Assembly: GCA_013400155.1 (NCBI GenBank)
Contig: VXBM01001947.1
Location: forward strand, 28,249-92,248
DNA from: Helopsaltes ochotensis
Lineage: Eukaryota > Chordata > Aves > Passeriformes > Locustellidae
DNA: 64,000 nt
Direction of reading: 5' to 3'
The position numbers and the translations under genes are program-made. Below are positions 24,748-38,800 of this stretch, in pieces. Numbering within the stretch: the first letter of the stretch is position 1; the number at the start of each line of letters is the position of its first letter. Under the pieces are notes generated by a model. That model was not told where the DNA came from, made no database searches, and saw only the letters and a list, made by a program, of their open reading frames with translations.

Positions 24748-25849
24748 TTTATTGAGGAACAAAGGCTCCTCCAGTGTTCTGCTGATGTCCAACAGATTTC
24801 TGCAAAGAAAAAGTGACTGACTCAGTGAATGACACCTGCATCAGCTTTACCTTTCGTCTTCCTTGGCACAGGGAATGTGCTTGAAATAGCATCTCTGAAT
24901 CTGAACATTTCTTCAAAAACCTGTCTGCCACGAGCTAAATTACCTTTGATAGTCTGCAACTGGCTCTCCAGGTTAGATGGCAGTCTCAGCAATTTGGCAG
25001 AAAGGTGATGCCAGTTTTCACAAACAGTGTCAACGTTCAGGAATTTGCAGCTGCCCTATTCTCTACAGACCAAAACTTGTTTGATCTCAGCCTCTACCAT
25101 CTGCTGCTGCTATCTCATAACCAAACCAGAGGAGTCATTTCACAAACTAAGTAATCATCATCTACAACAATATGGGTTTGCGTTGGTACACCCCAAGAGC
25201 ATTTAAATCTTTACAAAGATCTAAGATAAACTGTACTATTTCTAAAAAGCCATGTTTTTTAGCTTGTTCTTCTACATTGGCTTTATTTTCAGGAAGATGA
25301 AAATTGAAATGTCTTGGTATAAACAAAAGCCTCTAGAGCTTTATCTGCTCTATATATAATCTGAACAGAGTTTTAAATGGTCATCAATGTCACTACTGTA
25401 TCACTTCATGCTGTGCAGACTTCCTTGGTTGAATTCAGTGGTAACTACAGATGCTCAACATGTCTTACTATCAGGCACATAAAAATACATCTTCTGAAAG
25501 AGTTATGAATACAAATACATATACCTGATTGCAGTAAAAGATTGCCTCAACAATGTGCAATGTGTTACACTAATCCCTTCATGTGATACGTCTCAGCAAA
25601 CACTAATAAACAACCTTGGCTATGCATCACAACATAATTTTTCATTTTTAGAACAGTTGTTAGCTTTTTTCCCCAAATTGAAAAATATTCACAAGAAATG
25701 CTTTTGAGTAAATCTGAGCAGTTTATGTGTCCATCAGCAATTGATATTTGCAACCACATGGGAAACAGTTTTTCAGGACTGGCATCTGATTTCATAGACT
25801 TACCTGGAGATGTCAGATAAATACACTGTATTAGAAGATCAAAATTCAA
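24748..25849 (-). pseudogene. Candidate decayed protein-coding copy (retrocopy?), family not recognised
   Basis: On the minus strand, successive open stretches in different frames read like pieces of one ordinary soluble protein and not A+T-rich noise. The first runs 25849 to 25565 (94 codons). The second runs 25332 to 25165 (56 codons, includes ENKANVEEQAKKHGFLEIV). The third runs 25055 to 24825 (77 codons, includes NLESQLQTIKGNLARGRQVF and ends in a Lys/Arg-rich tail). It stops at 24824-24822. Between them, alternative frames also give plausible residues, as expected from small indels. An AATAAA signal lies about 70 bases after the stop, at 24753-24748. I see no introns across about 1 kb, which would fit a reverse-transcribed copy, but no clear poly(A) tract or flanking duplication. 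A perfect splice-donor-like CAG/GTAAGT at about 25808-25800 (minus) is an alternative clue that part of this is exon plus intron. I do not recognise the parent gene, and the coherence judgement is by eye. Confidence 0.3.
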
Positions 25850-27904
25850 GTTGCAAGCTCAAACAGACACAAGATAATTAAGAATGACTGAAAGCAATTG
25901 CTCTGTCTTTGCTAATATAATGCATCAGCCCAGTGTAACAAAATACTAACAAAAACATTGTCGTGGCACTGATAGACATATTTCACATTTACTGTAGGAT
26001 TACACTAACAATTATCACCAAGGTCCAGACTGAACATGCCCTGAATAATCTGGAATGCCTGGCTGTTAGAAGTTTTAACATACCAGAAGGCTTCCCTAAC
26101 TAGAATAGAGAAAATAATTTAGGATGGTAAGAGGCTGTTAATTGTTTTAATACATCAGGGTGATCCTAGAGCTATTCTACCTAACTCTCTGGGGTTAGCT
26201 ATATACAAAGTATTGAAACTTGGAGTAAATCCCACTGATCTAAGGGAAGTGCAGTGGAAAGAAATGCTTTGCTCAGGAGGAAAAAGAATGACATTTGACC
26301 CTACTTCTCTGTTTTGAGGGCCTCACAAGGAGAATTTCCAAAAGAAAGCAAGTAGCAAAGGTACTTTTTGTGCCTTGGTGAAATCCCAGTAGAGTTTATC
26401 TGAGATTAGTTCATTTTAAGAGGAGTGGAAATAAAAAAATCTTGAAGTATACAAAATATCCATGTATGAAGTATTGCTTGGAGACAGAATAAAAAGCGCT
26501 GTGTCTTGTAGATTTGGTTGTTTTAAAGAGTTTTTAATAGACTTGAGAAAATAGGTCTGAACTTAATCAAATTTAGCACTGATTACTTTTTAAGAAACAG
26601 AACATGTGAATTAAAATTAAGATTTGAGAATTCTATACAGTTGTAGTTAACTACCAAACCCACAAAAAGCCTATAAAGTTAAGCAATTAATTAGGATTTA
26701 GACTACTGAATTTTAAAGCACTGAAATTGAAGTCTGCAGCCTACGACACTGCCAGTCAAAGCAGGAAACGACAAAGAAAGCAAATTATTCAATTTGTCCA
26801 TTCTTTTAACTTAAAATGTAGTTTAATATGTCTCTGTAATGGGATCACATCTTTACACATTTATAGTACTCATCAGGATTTTGAAGTCTAATTTGAATTT
26901 TCCATCGTATATTTAAATACCAGAAAAAATCAAGTAATGTGAACTTAAAATACTAATTTCTCTTTCAAATACATTTTCAAATTCCAAAACATAAGAACAA
27001 CAGTTTTGTTTCTTCTTGCTAGGGAAATACAAAATAGAATAAGTTCAAACAGCTATTTAGATGATTAAAGATGAAAAATATCCTGGCGCACAAAAAACTA
27101 AACCAATTCACTGCTATCAAGATAGACTTTTATGTGTCCTCACTAAGTCAATAATCTTACTTTAATATCATCACCGCTCTCCCTTCTTTGGCTTTTGTTT
27201 TCCTCTTGTTTCTGTGTTTTCCTTTGGAGGATTAGACCAAAATATCTTTGAGACAGGGACCTCACTCTGCTTCTGAATACAATAAGCTGCCTTGGCCAAA
27301 CGGGGGGAAGTGTGAAATAATAAACAAGACAGCCAACCAGCCCTCACACTTCATCATCTCACAGTGGCTTACAATATTTGAATGCATTGTTCCATCTCAT
27401 AAAATCTGGCCACAATACAGGACTTTGGGGAATCAGGAAATAATGAAATTTCTGTCACTGTTGGCTCTCTCCACATCATACAGGGGCTGAGTCTGATGTG
27501 GCTAATGGACACAGATACCATGACTGCTGTATTTCCTGAAATAAAAGCAGAAAAGGCAGGTCACAGTCGATATTTCTCACAGACTTCTGTGATCTTACCT
27601 CTTACCCTTCAGCAGAATAAAGGCCTACCTAGCCAGAAAACCAGATTTTTACATTATCTGACTTTTCTTGTCAGAAAGAAAAAAGCAAACTAAGCAGAAA
27701 TTCTGATTTCTAGGACATTTCAATTAATAGCTAAGGGGTAGCAAGGAATAATATTGGGCATGGGTTTAGAGCACCTGTAGCACGGTCCCATGCTGCTGGT
27801 CATTGAATTGGTGCAAACCCATGGGAAAACCATAAGTTACAAATTGGTGGACAGATTTTATTAATTCAGCTGTTAACTTGGGCTTGTTTTTTACATATCC
27901 CTGA
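25850..27904. other. Unique A+T-rich non-coding stretch
   Basis: No recognisable mobile element or gene. Two adjacent plus frames (27248-27490, 80 codons, and 27496-27693, 65 codons) lie in the same area but resemble no known family and have no splice context I can defend. The coding-like block to the left might extend into the first few hundred bases here; I could not follow it confidently. Confidence 0.5.
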
Positions 27905-28055
27905 GCAGAGAGTTGGTAGATGCCCTATCCCTGGAACTGTCCAACGTCAGGATAGACAAGGTTCTGAGCAACTTGACCTAGTTGAAGACATCCCTGCTTG
28001 CCTATGTTTAAAGGTCCCTTCCAAACCAAATTATTACATGATTCCATGATTCTAC
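27905..28055 (+). mobile_element. CR1 LINE 3' end
   Basis: Sense-strand CR1 tail. It starts with GATGCCCTATCCCTGGAACT, then GTTCTGAGCAACTTGACCTA, GAAGACATCCCTGCTTGCC, AAAGGTCCCTTCCAAACCAA and finally ATGATTCCATGATTCTAC. That last part holds the two 8-bp tail repeats that mark a true CR1 3' terminus. It is only about 150 bp long, an extreme 5' truncation typical for this family. It lies in the opposite orientation to the copies at 6.9, 10.8 and 52 kb. Confidence 0.88.
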
Positions 28056-31000
28056 AAAAATTTCTGTGGCAGAATATACAGTCTTATAGTAAAGATACAC
28101 ACTGGAAGGGCTGTGGGTAGAATAGTAATAATCCGTGAATAATGTTTTTAGAAAAGATGCGATGTTTTTCTAAGCTTTAAAAACCATAGACTTTCCTTCA
28201 TATAACCAAATGTTGCTCAAGAACACAAGTAAATAAATAGCAGCAATTAAACTATTTCAATTGGAAAAAAAATTTAAAAATTATTGTTATTATAAAAAAT
28301 AATAACAAAATTTCTATTCAACTAGTCTTTGTCCCTCTCTCTCATGCTATACCTCAATAATTTTTCATATTTCTTCTATAGTATGCTCCTCCTTCTTTCT
28401 TAAAGCAGCAATAAATCACTATTTCGGTTGATTTATTTTCCTTACATAGAGGAGTTTCTGAGCATCCTTTTAGGTGAAATTTTTCAAAAAACGTATCTTC
28501 ACAATCTTGTACTTTTCTAACCATGTCAGATGATCAGTGGAGTTACTCATTTCTTAAGAGCCCAGTTTGGGTTCCACCAGACAAGAGGGAAAATGTTATT
28601 TCAGCTATACCACATTTCCTTTTCTCTTCGTAGTCCCTCTGGGCTATTTAGAGACATAACAGAACCCTACACTGGCTCTTTACCCTCACTCTCTGCATCC
28701 TGAAAGGCCAAAACACAGATATATAGATGACACACAAATTGACTTCCTAATGAGCAAATTTATCTAATGGAAATGCCTGCACATACAACACTGAAGAAAG
28801 AAGAGCACCTAATACATAAATAAGCAATGGGTTTCACTTTATATTGTCTTCATAATATTAAATATATTTTATATCTTTTAAAAATTAAATCTTAAAATAT
28901 ATAAATGAAATATAATTTATGTAATTATGCATGGAGGAATCAAATACAAATATAAAAAAGCTAGCAAAAAATGAAAAAAAAAAGTCATCAAAATCTTCCC
29001 ATGCCACTGCCCCCACCCCCCACCTGAGTTTTTTAAATATAGGCAAAGCTAATTTATGACCAAATGCTTTTCCATAGTATTTAATGCTACTTGGATTGAA
29101 CACCAGATCCTAGTTTGCATTTCAGTGTTTCTGGCCCATATTTGAGTTTTAATATGACAACATATCCAATTTTCCATAGTATTGATAGATTCAACTTGTT
29201 TACGCAGATTGCGGTGTGTTGCATATTTCACCTATATGACTAAGTCTGATTTTCACAATCCTGTAATTTATATTTTAAAATTTTTGGAAGCATGTAATTT
29301 AAATGTTTATATGTAGTTCCACATTACATATGGATCCTGTGTACCTCTGGATTCCATCTGTGGACATGCCAAGACTACCCATTCATTATAAAAAGTTTCA
29401 CCTAGCATAATATTAAAAGCCCTAAATCATACACCAAAAACAAGATTGTACTTGCTATCTATTTCTTTATATAAAAGACAAGAGTTTTAATGTCTTCTTA
29501 CTGGCATTCACCTAGATGATCACATTTTGCCAAAATCAGTAGATTTTTCTCAGTTCCATAAAGTAAGGAATTGCAAATAAAATTAGTGCAAATTTTAAGT
29601 GCACTGCTATCAACTATTTTGAAGATAAGAAGCCAAAATTTCAGCCTTAATTAATCTCTCTTATCCATTGTGACAGGTCACTCCTACAGAAAAATCTATT
29701 TTTCCCAATGAAGGTACCCAAAGCCATGTCACAACGTGATACACCACTAGTCATGTGTGGATTTAAGATTAGGAATATCTAGCAAAATAATACTGTGTAA
29801 CAATACCACACCTGAGTTATACTTATGGTCAGCTATGGTCTGTTCCTAAGGAAGGAAATCTGTCGTAGACTCTTGTTCCTTAATATGTGGAGCTATGAAT
29901 CTTCAGCCAGACAGGATTGAAGCACAGCTTTGTTCTACAGGTGGCCTTTTACAGAACCCTGGTATTATTCACGTCTTCCTTAAAATACAACATGAACAAT
30001 TTAGCGAGCTTCTAATCTGTTTATTGGACTTCACATGCAGAGGTTTTATTTAACATTTATCTTTAAGCTGACCTGCCTTATAATGACACATCATATTGCA
30101 GGAAATGAAAAAATTTTATTCCCCTGCTTTTTCCTGTGAAAATAGAAATTTATGTTCAAAGATTCTACTTTTCTCTACTTGCTAGATGTAAATATGTCAG
30201 AGGTACATTAAAATGGCATTCAATATGGACTACTATTTTAAAAACAAACTTGTCATTCTTCTCCTGCTGAATTGCTCATAAATTCAAGTATGAATAAAGA
30301 TATCAGATTACATTAAATGCATTTTGGTATCTGTAACTTTCTGCAATGAATTAGAACTGGCTGATCATGTCTCAAGTGCATTTCATTTTCCGTTGATTCA
30401 TGTACTGCAATATAACCTTCAAAATTCCCTTATGCCAACAAACTCATTCAGATATGCTGAGTGCAGGAGCAGGTTAAAGTGGCTATAAGATTGAAAACTG
30501 CATCAAGACATCAGAGAATACAGTAGTGGTATAATGAAAGCGTAAACAAAACCTGCAAATATAGAAATTACCTTCCATATAATCCACTACTGAATTCAGT
30601 GGAGAGTTTTGGTGTAAGAAGATAACATATTAAACCAGAACAAATTGGTACCATCACTATATTGAGCCTGTTCCATTCTGCTCCATTTAAGAATTCAGGA
30701 CTCAGCACTGAAAAATATTTACTCTCCTGTTCTCTGAAAATAAACTTTATTCCAAAGTAAAATTTAAAGCTAAAGTGTTTTAACACTAGAACTAACACTG
30801 CATCTTGGTCACCTGATTGTTTTTGAAATTACTTTGAAAAATAACCTTTCTTACTTTCCTTGTACATGAGCTTTTTGCTACTGAGTTGTGAAATCCAATC
30901 CATCCTTTAAAGGCTTTTTAAGCAAAAGTGCATTATTACTGACTTAGTAGCTTCTATTTTTTCAGTGGTAGCTATGGTTATGGATGAATGCTTTCAACAG

Positions 31001-34000
31001 AAGTTAAAAGAGAAAATGAGTCATTAATGATACCAAATCAGAGCCTTGTGTGCTTAGTGAAGCCTGACATGATCTTCAGGTTTCAGTTAGCATGGAGAGC
31101 TTACTCAGTATCTTAGTTTTCCACAATGAAAATATCCACAAAAATGTTTTCTTTCATAACCTTTTTCTCCAAGATTCTATCAGCAGAAGTAACCTATGAC
31201 AGTAAACAGTTAAATGACATGACTGGGGGGAGCGGGTGGATAGAAAGAAATAAAAAGACATGTCTGGCAGCAAGAAAAATAAAACAGTTCTTGTAGTTCA
31301 GTATCTCTGTTTATGGACCTTTTGTTGTCATCCTACTCATTTCCCATAGACTTCTCGTCCCTGAAGATTGCACTCATCCAACACACCCAGGCAGCAGCAC
31401 TTACACACCTAGTAAAGGATATGTTTAAAGAACTGTTTGTTCTTAATCTGTACATTCATTGTAAACTGTGATAAAATACCTTTGCCTTGTAGCTGTGTGG
31501 ATCCCCTGATTTTGAACTAGATTGGTTTTGCATGCATGGAGATGATTCGCCAGTGGGAGATTGGCTATTCAGAGCAATGCATCTGCACCAGCTGCTGGGT
31601 CGGGCAACTCTAATTCCTATGCATTCGACCAGCTTCATGCCACTGTATTTCTGAATTGGTATAGTAATGTGTTGAATCAAATCCACCATGGAAGGCACAG
31701 GATCAAAGGAGGAAATACTTGTACCACTCCCCCAAGTGCCTGCCCTTTATATAGCTTACCTCTTACACCAAGAAGATTAGTGCTGATAAATAGCTGGGGT
31801 GCAGTTTCAGTCCTAGCAACATGCTATGAAAACATCTTGCATTCAGTGGCTAATCCAGACTTCTCCGTTCTCTGCCAGACCACAAACCTTTCATCATAAA
31901 CTTCTCCATTCATCTTACACTGGCATGAAGAGGCGACCCATGTTGGATACATCTACAGATGTTTTATTAGTAGCACATGGTTTGGATGCTGGAATTATAT
32001 GAGAACATACTGTGATCCAGCTGCAGGTGTTTACTAAATAGGAAATGAGTAGAAATATCATGGAGGCACTCTAGGAATGAAGCAATTCAATATTAATTTA
32101 GTTTCCTCAATGTTTATGTTAGCTGATTTAAATCTAAATCTGCTGCACTTCTGAGTTATTTCTATTCCCAGGACACACTCTTCCCTAGACATGGTCACTT
32201 CAGTCCCCAAGGACTCCTTCTGAACCATCATTGTAAGTAAGGAAATGCCACCTCCACAGGAAGGGGTGCTGACATGAGCAGTCCTGGGAGCCCCAGGGGA
32301 GGCCAGACACCAACAGTCATGGCTGGGCACGTCCTCAGAGGCATGGCAGATGTTGTGCAAAAGTTTATATGATTCTATACTTAGATTTATGTAAGTAATA
32401 TCCGTTTCCTGATTTTTTTCTTATAAATGGTCTCTACATGCAACACAAAAAGATAAAATTCGGCAAGGTGGTGTGGGGGGAGAGGGGAGTGGAAATAAAG
32501 GTTTTAATGCCGTTAACAGCTTATTGAGTCATGGTTGTTTCTGTTTCAAAATCCCAAGTAATAAAAAGGGTTTTTCAAGTGAATTGTCAGGTAATTAGAA
32601 CAGAGAAGTATTCATTTCCTCTTATCACTCATAGTTGCAATAGCTTTATCCTTTCTCCATGTAACTTTTGCCTTCTAAAACACAGAAGTTATCCTGAAGG
32701 AAGAATAAAACAGAACCCTTGTTAATTTAATAACAAAAGGCCATGAATAAATATCACATCTCCTCTGGAATAGATCCTTTAATTTAAGAAAGACAACTAT
32801 AAGCTCTTTAATAGCTGGTATTTAGGTAACCACATAGGATATAGGGAAGCATCAAATGCCATGTTCAGACTCAAAACCATGCTCAGATACTGCACAAGAA
32901 AACCCAGATAAGAAATCAAAGCATTAAAGACAGCGTTTCCTTTTATATAATACTCTTGATCTTGAATATCAGGTTATTTGCAACAACTAAAGGGTTTTGA
33001 CCCTAAATTGTTAGCAAAAGGAAAACATTTGTTTAATATGCTCATAATAGAGGGTTTATTTTTTCATTCACTAACATAGTTAAACACACAGTTAATTTCT
33101 GTCACACTGCAAATTCAAGGAACATGTATTAAGAAAAACAGGCAATTTAAAATTAGACTTACTCTTATTAGAAGGTGCATCCTGTAAGCTGTCAAGACTT
33201 GTAAAAATGTGACAAAACATACATCAGTGCAGGGAGATATGTCAGAAGTTTAACAAAAACAATTTTTCTAGGGTTAAGAAGTGCTTAAACTGCTGTTATT
33301 AATAATAACTTCTGATTATTTTATGAACATATAATAAACATCTGTACTATGGTTCCTGAAACTGTGGTGAAACTGCACACAGTATTCAAAACATGGATAT
33401 ACCAATTACTCTATGGTAATGATATTTGGGGTTTATTTCTACTAAGATAATTTATAACAGTCTGTTTACCTTTTTTACACCATGAATTGAGCTGATGTGA
33501 GCTGAGAAACAACTCCAGAACATCTAGAGATGTAACAAGTATTTTAGATTCTATCACTTTTATCCATAATTAGATTATATATTATTATGTGAACTGTTTT
33601 TCACACAGTTATTTTGAAATTCTTCACCAGTTATATGAAGATTTATCAAGAACTGTCTGGCTTGCTTAATTAGATATCCATTTCTCTCTTTTAGCATACT
33701 TTTTCTCAGTTATATATAAAAAAAAATTAAACACAGCAAACCTTGGGAAACCTCTTTTCATTTTGAACTGCTAATGAATTCCTAGTCTCTGCTTCCTAAA
33801 TTTAGAATGTTGTCAATCTGGAAGATGACCTTCCTTCTTATGACAACTTATTTTCTGCAAAAATTTGTAGTGAGAGGTTTTATCTAAAGGTGTTCTTTTA
33901 AAAAAACAAAACTTTAACAGTCCTATTATTCTTAAGTGCTTGCTTGTTTTTTCTTCAAACATTTAGTGATAGCCTAAAGTGTGACACGTCTTTACAAAAG

Positions 34001-35760
34001 CAATATTGGCCTTTTACTAGCACATATTAATTAATGTATTTTAATAATTTTCTAATTATACCCTCCATATTTTACCTATGACCAAATGTTTGTTAGTCAA
34101 TATTTCACCACATTGTTTTGTAATGCTGTTTAATATAATTTACCATCTTCTATTCCTCTCATAAGGTACGTTGTTTCTGTGAGACCAGAAATGAAATCAC
34201 AATTCATCACATTGCAACTTTAACCTAACAACACCTAATGGCTTTGGGATTGAAAAGAAATATTCAGCTCTCATTGTTCTCTAGGTTGAAAAATATTTAT
34301 CTTTTCAACAAGGCAGGTACACCCTTTTCAGGACATTGCCTATATGTATTTTCAGAAATACACAACGTTATCTTCCAAAACATTTTTGTAAATCTCAGTA
34401 CACCTGCAGTTCAAGACCGAACAAAATATGTTTAATATCCATGCAAAGACACTCTGTATCTATTTCAAATGGGCTTCTCTTGTCTATATTTTCAAGTGAA
34501 AGATTAAAAACTATTTGCAAAGTATCTTTTTTTTTGTTGTTGATGAACATCATGTAACCTTTTATTCATAAAAAAATGTGGGCCGACTTCCAAGTGACAT
34601 TTCTTACACTGAGAGCTCTAATGTATTTCACAAGAGTGTTCACACAGGCTAATTTCATGTGTCGAATGTGTAGTAAATATACACAGCAGACTGTTGCAAA
34701 CTAGCAGCCTCATGTTAGACAAAAAGTCTTGGGCAAAATGCAGAAGAGAAGAGTTTCTAGTTTCTAAAAACCAAATATGTGTCAAACAAACCCTTTCTTC
34801 TATGACAAATAAAACTCTTGACTTTGTTCTTCCATATGACTCTCACTTCATTTTATGGTCTTAATTTCAATACTTCTAATAAATCAAAGAGACTGACTCA
34901 TCATGGAAAATTGTGTAAAAGGAGGACAAAGAGATGAATCCAGGAGATGTGGATGAGAGAAAGAAAATTGATTTATCTGCAGAAAGTTTTCTGTGGAGTA
35001 AGCCTGGAAATAAGAATGTGTTGTGAAATGTGGAGGGCATTAAATCATGTCTAAACCTAAGTTAAAACACCCAGTACTCTGAACTGTTTTAAGTGAATTA
35101 CAAAACTTACAGATCAAATTACAGTGCTAAAAAATACAGGAAAAATTAATGTGTGAAGACCAAATATGTGGGGTGTTTAGCACAGCAAGAAACACGCAGG
35201 ACACTGGATGAGGAGAAAGATCGAAAGAGGGCTTGATTTTATTTTTCTTTTCTTATAAAGATCTCAGATTCATGCCAGGGATTGGATGAGAGTGTGGCCA
35301 CCTCTCCAATTCCACTGGCCTAGCTGACAATCATCAAATGTTTTTTTCATCAGCGTGTACGTGATGTTTACCAAAGAAATTTCCTAGACAAATCCTATCT
35401 ATAGATAACACTAGTGTGAGAAGAAGCAAAAGCAATGCATAACATTGAGAATTCTGACTCCACTCTAAGAACTAAGAAACACATCAGAAGGCTGTAAAAA
35501 TCAGGGCAACACAAATATATGGTAACTGCTCTAGAGTAGGAATGGTACTACTTCAAACTATTTTGTCTTTAGTTATTTCCCAAGTTTTACAATTGAGTTG
35601 TCTAGCTTGAAAAAATACTGACATTCTGCAAATGTCTACTGCAAGTCTGTAAGAAAGGAAAATAGTCTGCAGTCCAAGGAAAATAGGTACTGTGCCAGAA
35701 GTAATTTAATAAAATTTGATAAAGTCAATATTTGGGGGTAAAAATGCTCTAAAATCTTCC

Positions 35761-35803
35761 TGTCTAGGATAGACAGAAAGATGGATAGACAGATAGATAA
35801 TTG
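35761..35803. repeat. Degenerate GATA/GACA short tandem repeat
   Basis: About 43 bases with repeated AGACAGA and GATAGAT words, an imperfect tetranucleotide array that has accumulated substitutions. The minus frame overlapping it (35636-35914) owes its Ile/Leu/Ser-rich part to this repeat. Confidence 0.65.
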
Positions 35804-38800
35804 GAACAGACTGGATAATTGGTAAGTTTTGCTTACCTTTTCATATCCCTTTTGCATTGAAGTTGGAAAAGTATTCCTCCTTTTGCTTTCTTTTCTTTTT
35901 CCAGTCAATAGCAACTTGTTTGCAAAAGCACAAAATAGTGAATTTAATCACTTATGTAGAGTACAATGCTCAGTATTTAGTATTTAGTGTCATCAAATTT
36001 CTTTTTCTTTTATGCACATCACCCTAACCTATCTGGTTTTCCCTTGGGCACACAATCATGTCCTGTACAAATTTACAAGCCGTGAGGGGAAAATTTCACT
36101 GTGCTTAACAGTATTCTACTCAAACCTTTCACTACAATAAGATATTCTATGTTAAACTTAGCAAAATTTTGTTTAAGTTGCATGTAGAGTCAGTTGGTTA
36201 TGTACCATTAAATTCATAATGGTTACATGTAAATTGCATTTTCTTCATATATAACTATTTCATTTCCCCATACAAATGCTTTTTTTCTTGACAAGAAAGA
36301 TGTTTTCTGTATAAACAGAAAGAATTTTTCTTGTGTTAAATATTGTGACCAGAATACCTACATACTGGGAAAATAAAATCTCTAGGGTTTCTTGCCACAC
36401 AGTTTAAAACTCAGAAATAATATTATGCCATGAGAATCAATGAAATTATACGGGCTAAAGAAAGTTGCTGAGAAATAAAGTAAAAGATAATCCTTCACAG
36501 GGAGAAATCCATGTCGTGAGAGAATATTTTATTTTCTTGCAGTGGTTTTTGCACATTGTCTGTATATACATTACATAGGATGAGAATGTCAGTATGACTG
36601 TGCTTTTTGTGCTTGTGTGTGAAAATAGGCATGAAGAATAATTAATTTAAAAATAAAATTTTCTTAAGAAATTATGTAAAAATAATACTGGCTTTTTATC
36701 CACCAATACTAGGCTTTCCTCTTCTGCTGCATTTTTTACACTTACATTTTTCACATTCCAAAATATTTCACTTTTACTCTCAGACACAAACACCAAAGCT
36801 AATAACATTTGCATATTTCATGAAATGTTGAAGCAAACAGTAGCAACAAGAGAAATATTATAATATGAGGGAAGAAATGTTTAATTTTCAGTTTGAAATA
36901 CCTTTTTATCTGGCAGTGAGGGTAGTTAGGACAGCAGTTACACCTAAAAGAGCTACCTGTGTTGAAGGTGTCCTCTGTTCTATTCATTGGTCAAACAGCC
37001 AGGCTCGCAGTGTCTGCCAGTTCCTAGGGAGAGGTTTGCAGTGCACTTGACTGGGCTGTCAGTCCTAAGCTGAAGAAATCACTTTTGAGGGCATGTAGCC
37101 CTAAACAGTAGAGACCTAGATCAGGCAATTACTTGGAAAAGAGTAAAAAGTGGAATTTTGTCTCACTCTCATTGAAAATAAATTAAATAAATCAGTGACG
37201 ATTAAGTATTAGCATAGCAAAAACATAAAGTATTTAACAATTTAAATCTCAAATGAAAAACCATTCTTGCAGTGTGTCACTCTAACCTTTCATCCTCTTT
37301 GGACAATAGAACAAAATCCATAACTGTTCAATCTGAACTTTATACAGATTATATATAGCATAGAATAAACCTAGAAGCCAGTACTTGCATAAATTAATTC
37401 AATTTCTTTTCTTTCAACATGACTAATGGAAAATATTTTTTCAATATATGTACTTTTATACTGTGATGTACTTGGAAAACTGGCAGAAAGTTATGTTGAC
37501 TGATTCATAACTTTAGATATTATTCTGTGGAGTAGAGAAGTTTGGATTTACTTCCCTGAACATCCAAGATTCAGAAATAGGTGCAGAAAAAGCTAAAGAT
37601 TTTTCTTTTTCATAAACATTGGAGGTTATTTTGCTACGAAAAATTCCAGGTTCTTTTTCAGTTGTCTGTCAAAAGCATGATTCATAACACGTCTGGTTTT
37701 GAATAAGGAAGAATCTTAGGAATGTTAAGAATATTAGCCCAGGAACTTAAAATCTTTTGTTCATCCCTACAAAGGTACAACATCTTTATCTCCTTACTCT
37801 CCCTCTTCCCTGTCTTGTGGAAAGCAATCTCAGGTTTCTAACAGTGAGTTAATAGATTAATCCCATAGGTGGTTTTTGGCTTTTTTTTTTTTCCCCTTGT
37901 TATGTCTTAGCTCAAGCCAGATCTAGTGGTATAATACAGTTGTTACAGAGCCAGAAAGACCAACACAGAGCTCTCCTAGTTTAGTCACCTAATCAGTGAG
38001 GAGATAGAAAAATAGAAAGCATATTCCTCCCAAATTAAATGTGTGCCCAAAAGAAACTAATAATTCTAATAGCCTCAAAATACTTATCCATTCTGTCTAA
38101 ATTAGCTGGGTATATGATACAAGATAAACTTTTTGTTGTCATTTTAATGTTGCTCCAGATATCTCCATTCCAACTATATCTAAATTTAAAAGGAGGAACG
38201 ACATAATGACTTCAGGCTCAATAACTGAGAAAGAAAACTCGTGCAGTGATAGATATTAAATAATCAATGGTCATGGAAGATAGCAGAAGTGATTCAAATA
38301 GGGTGGAAGCCTCAGCTGACTTCATTTGCATTGAAAAAACCAATTATGCAACTGAGGCATAATAAATAAATCCTACTATTTGTAGAAAAACTTGGATTAA
38401 GGACACATGATGCAGGGGAGCTGAAACAAAATGCAAAGGGTCAAGAAAAAAGTGCAGCTTTAAAATAATCCAGTCCTATCTCTGTAATTGACCTCTTTAT
38501 CATACACATATGCAGAAAACCTGTGGATCCATGTTGATATGTGGTTTGAAAGCTTTTTATTTGTTGATGTTAAAAATATTACTTTAAAGAAAGACAAACT
38601 CTGCTTTTGAAAAATGATCCTGGCCTACTCTGAGAGGATGCTAAAAGGATTGAACTTTTGGGCTTTTTTATAATACTGGCCTAAATATTTCCCATGTTGC
38701 ATTAAGACATATTACAGTGCCTAGATTTTTTTTCAGCAAGAATTATTCTAGAGTTTGATATTAGCTGTAAAAACTTATTCTTTGTAGAATTTGAACTACT

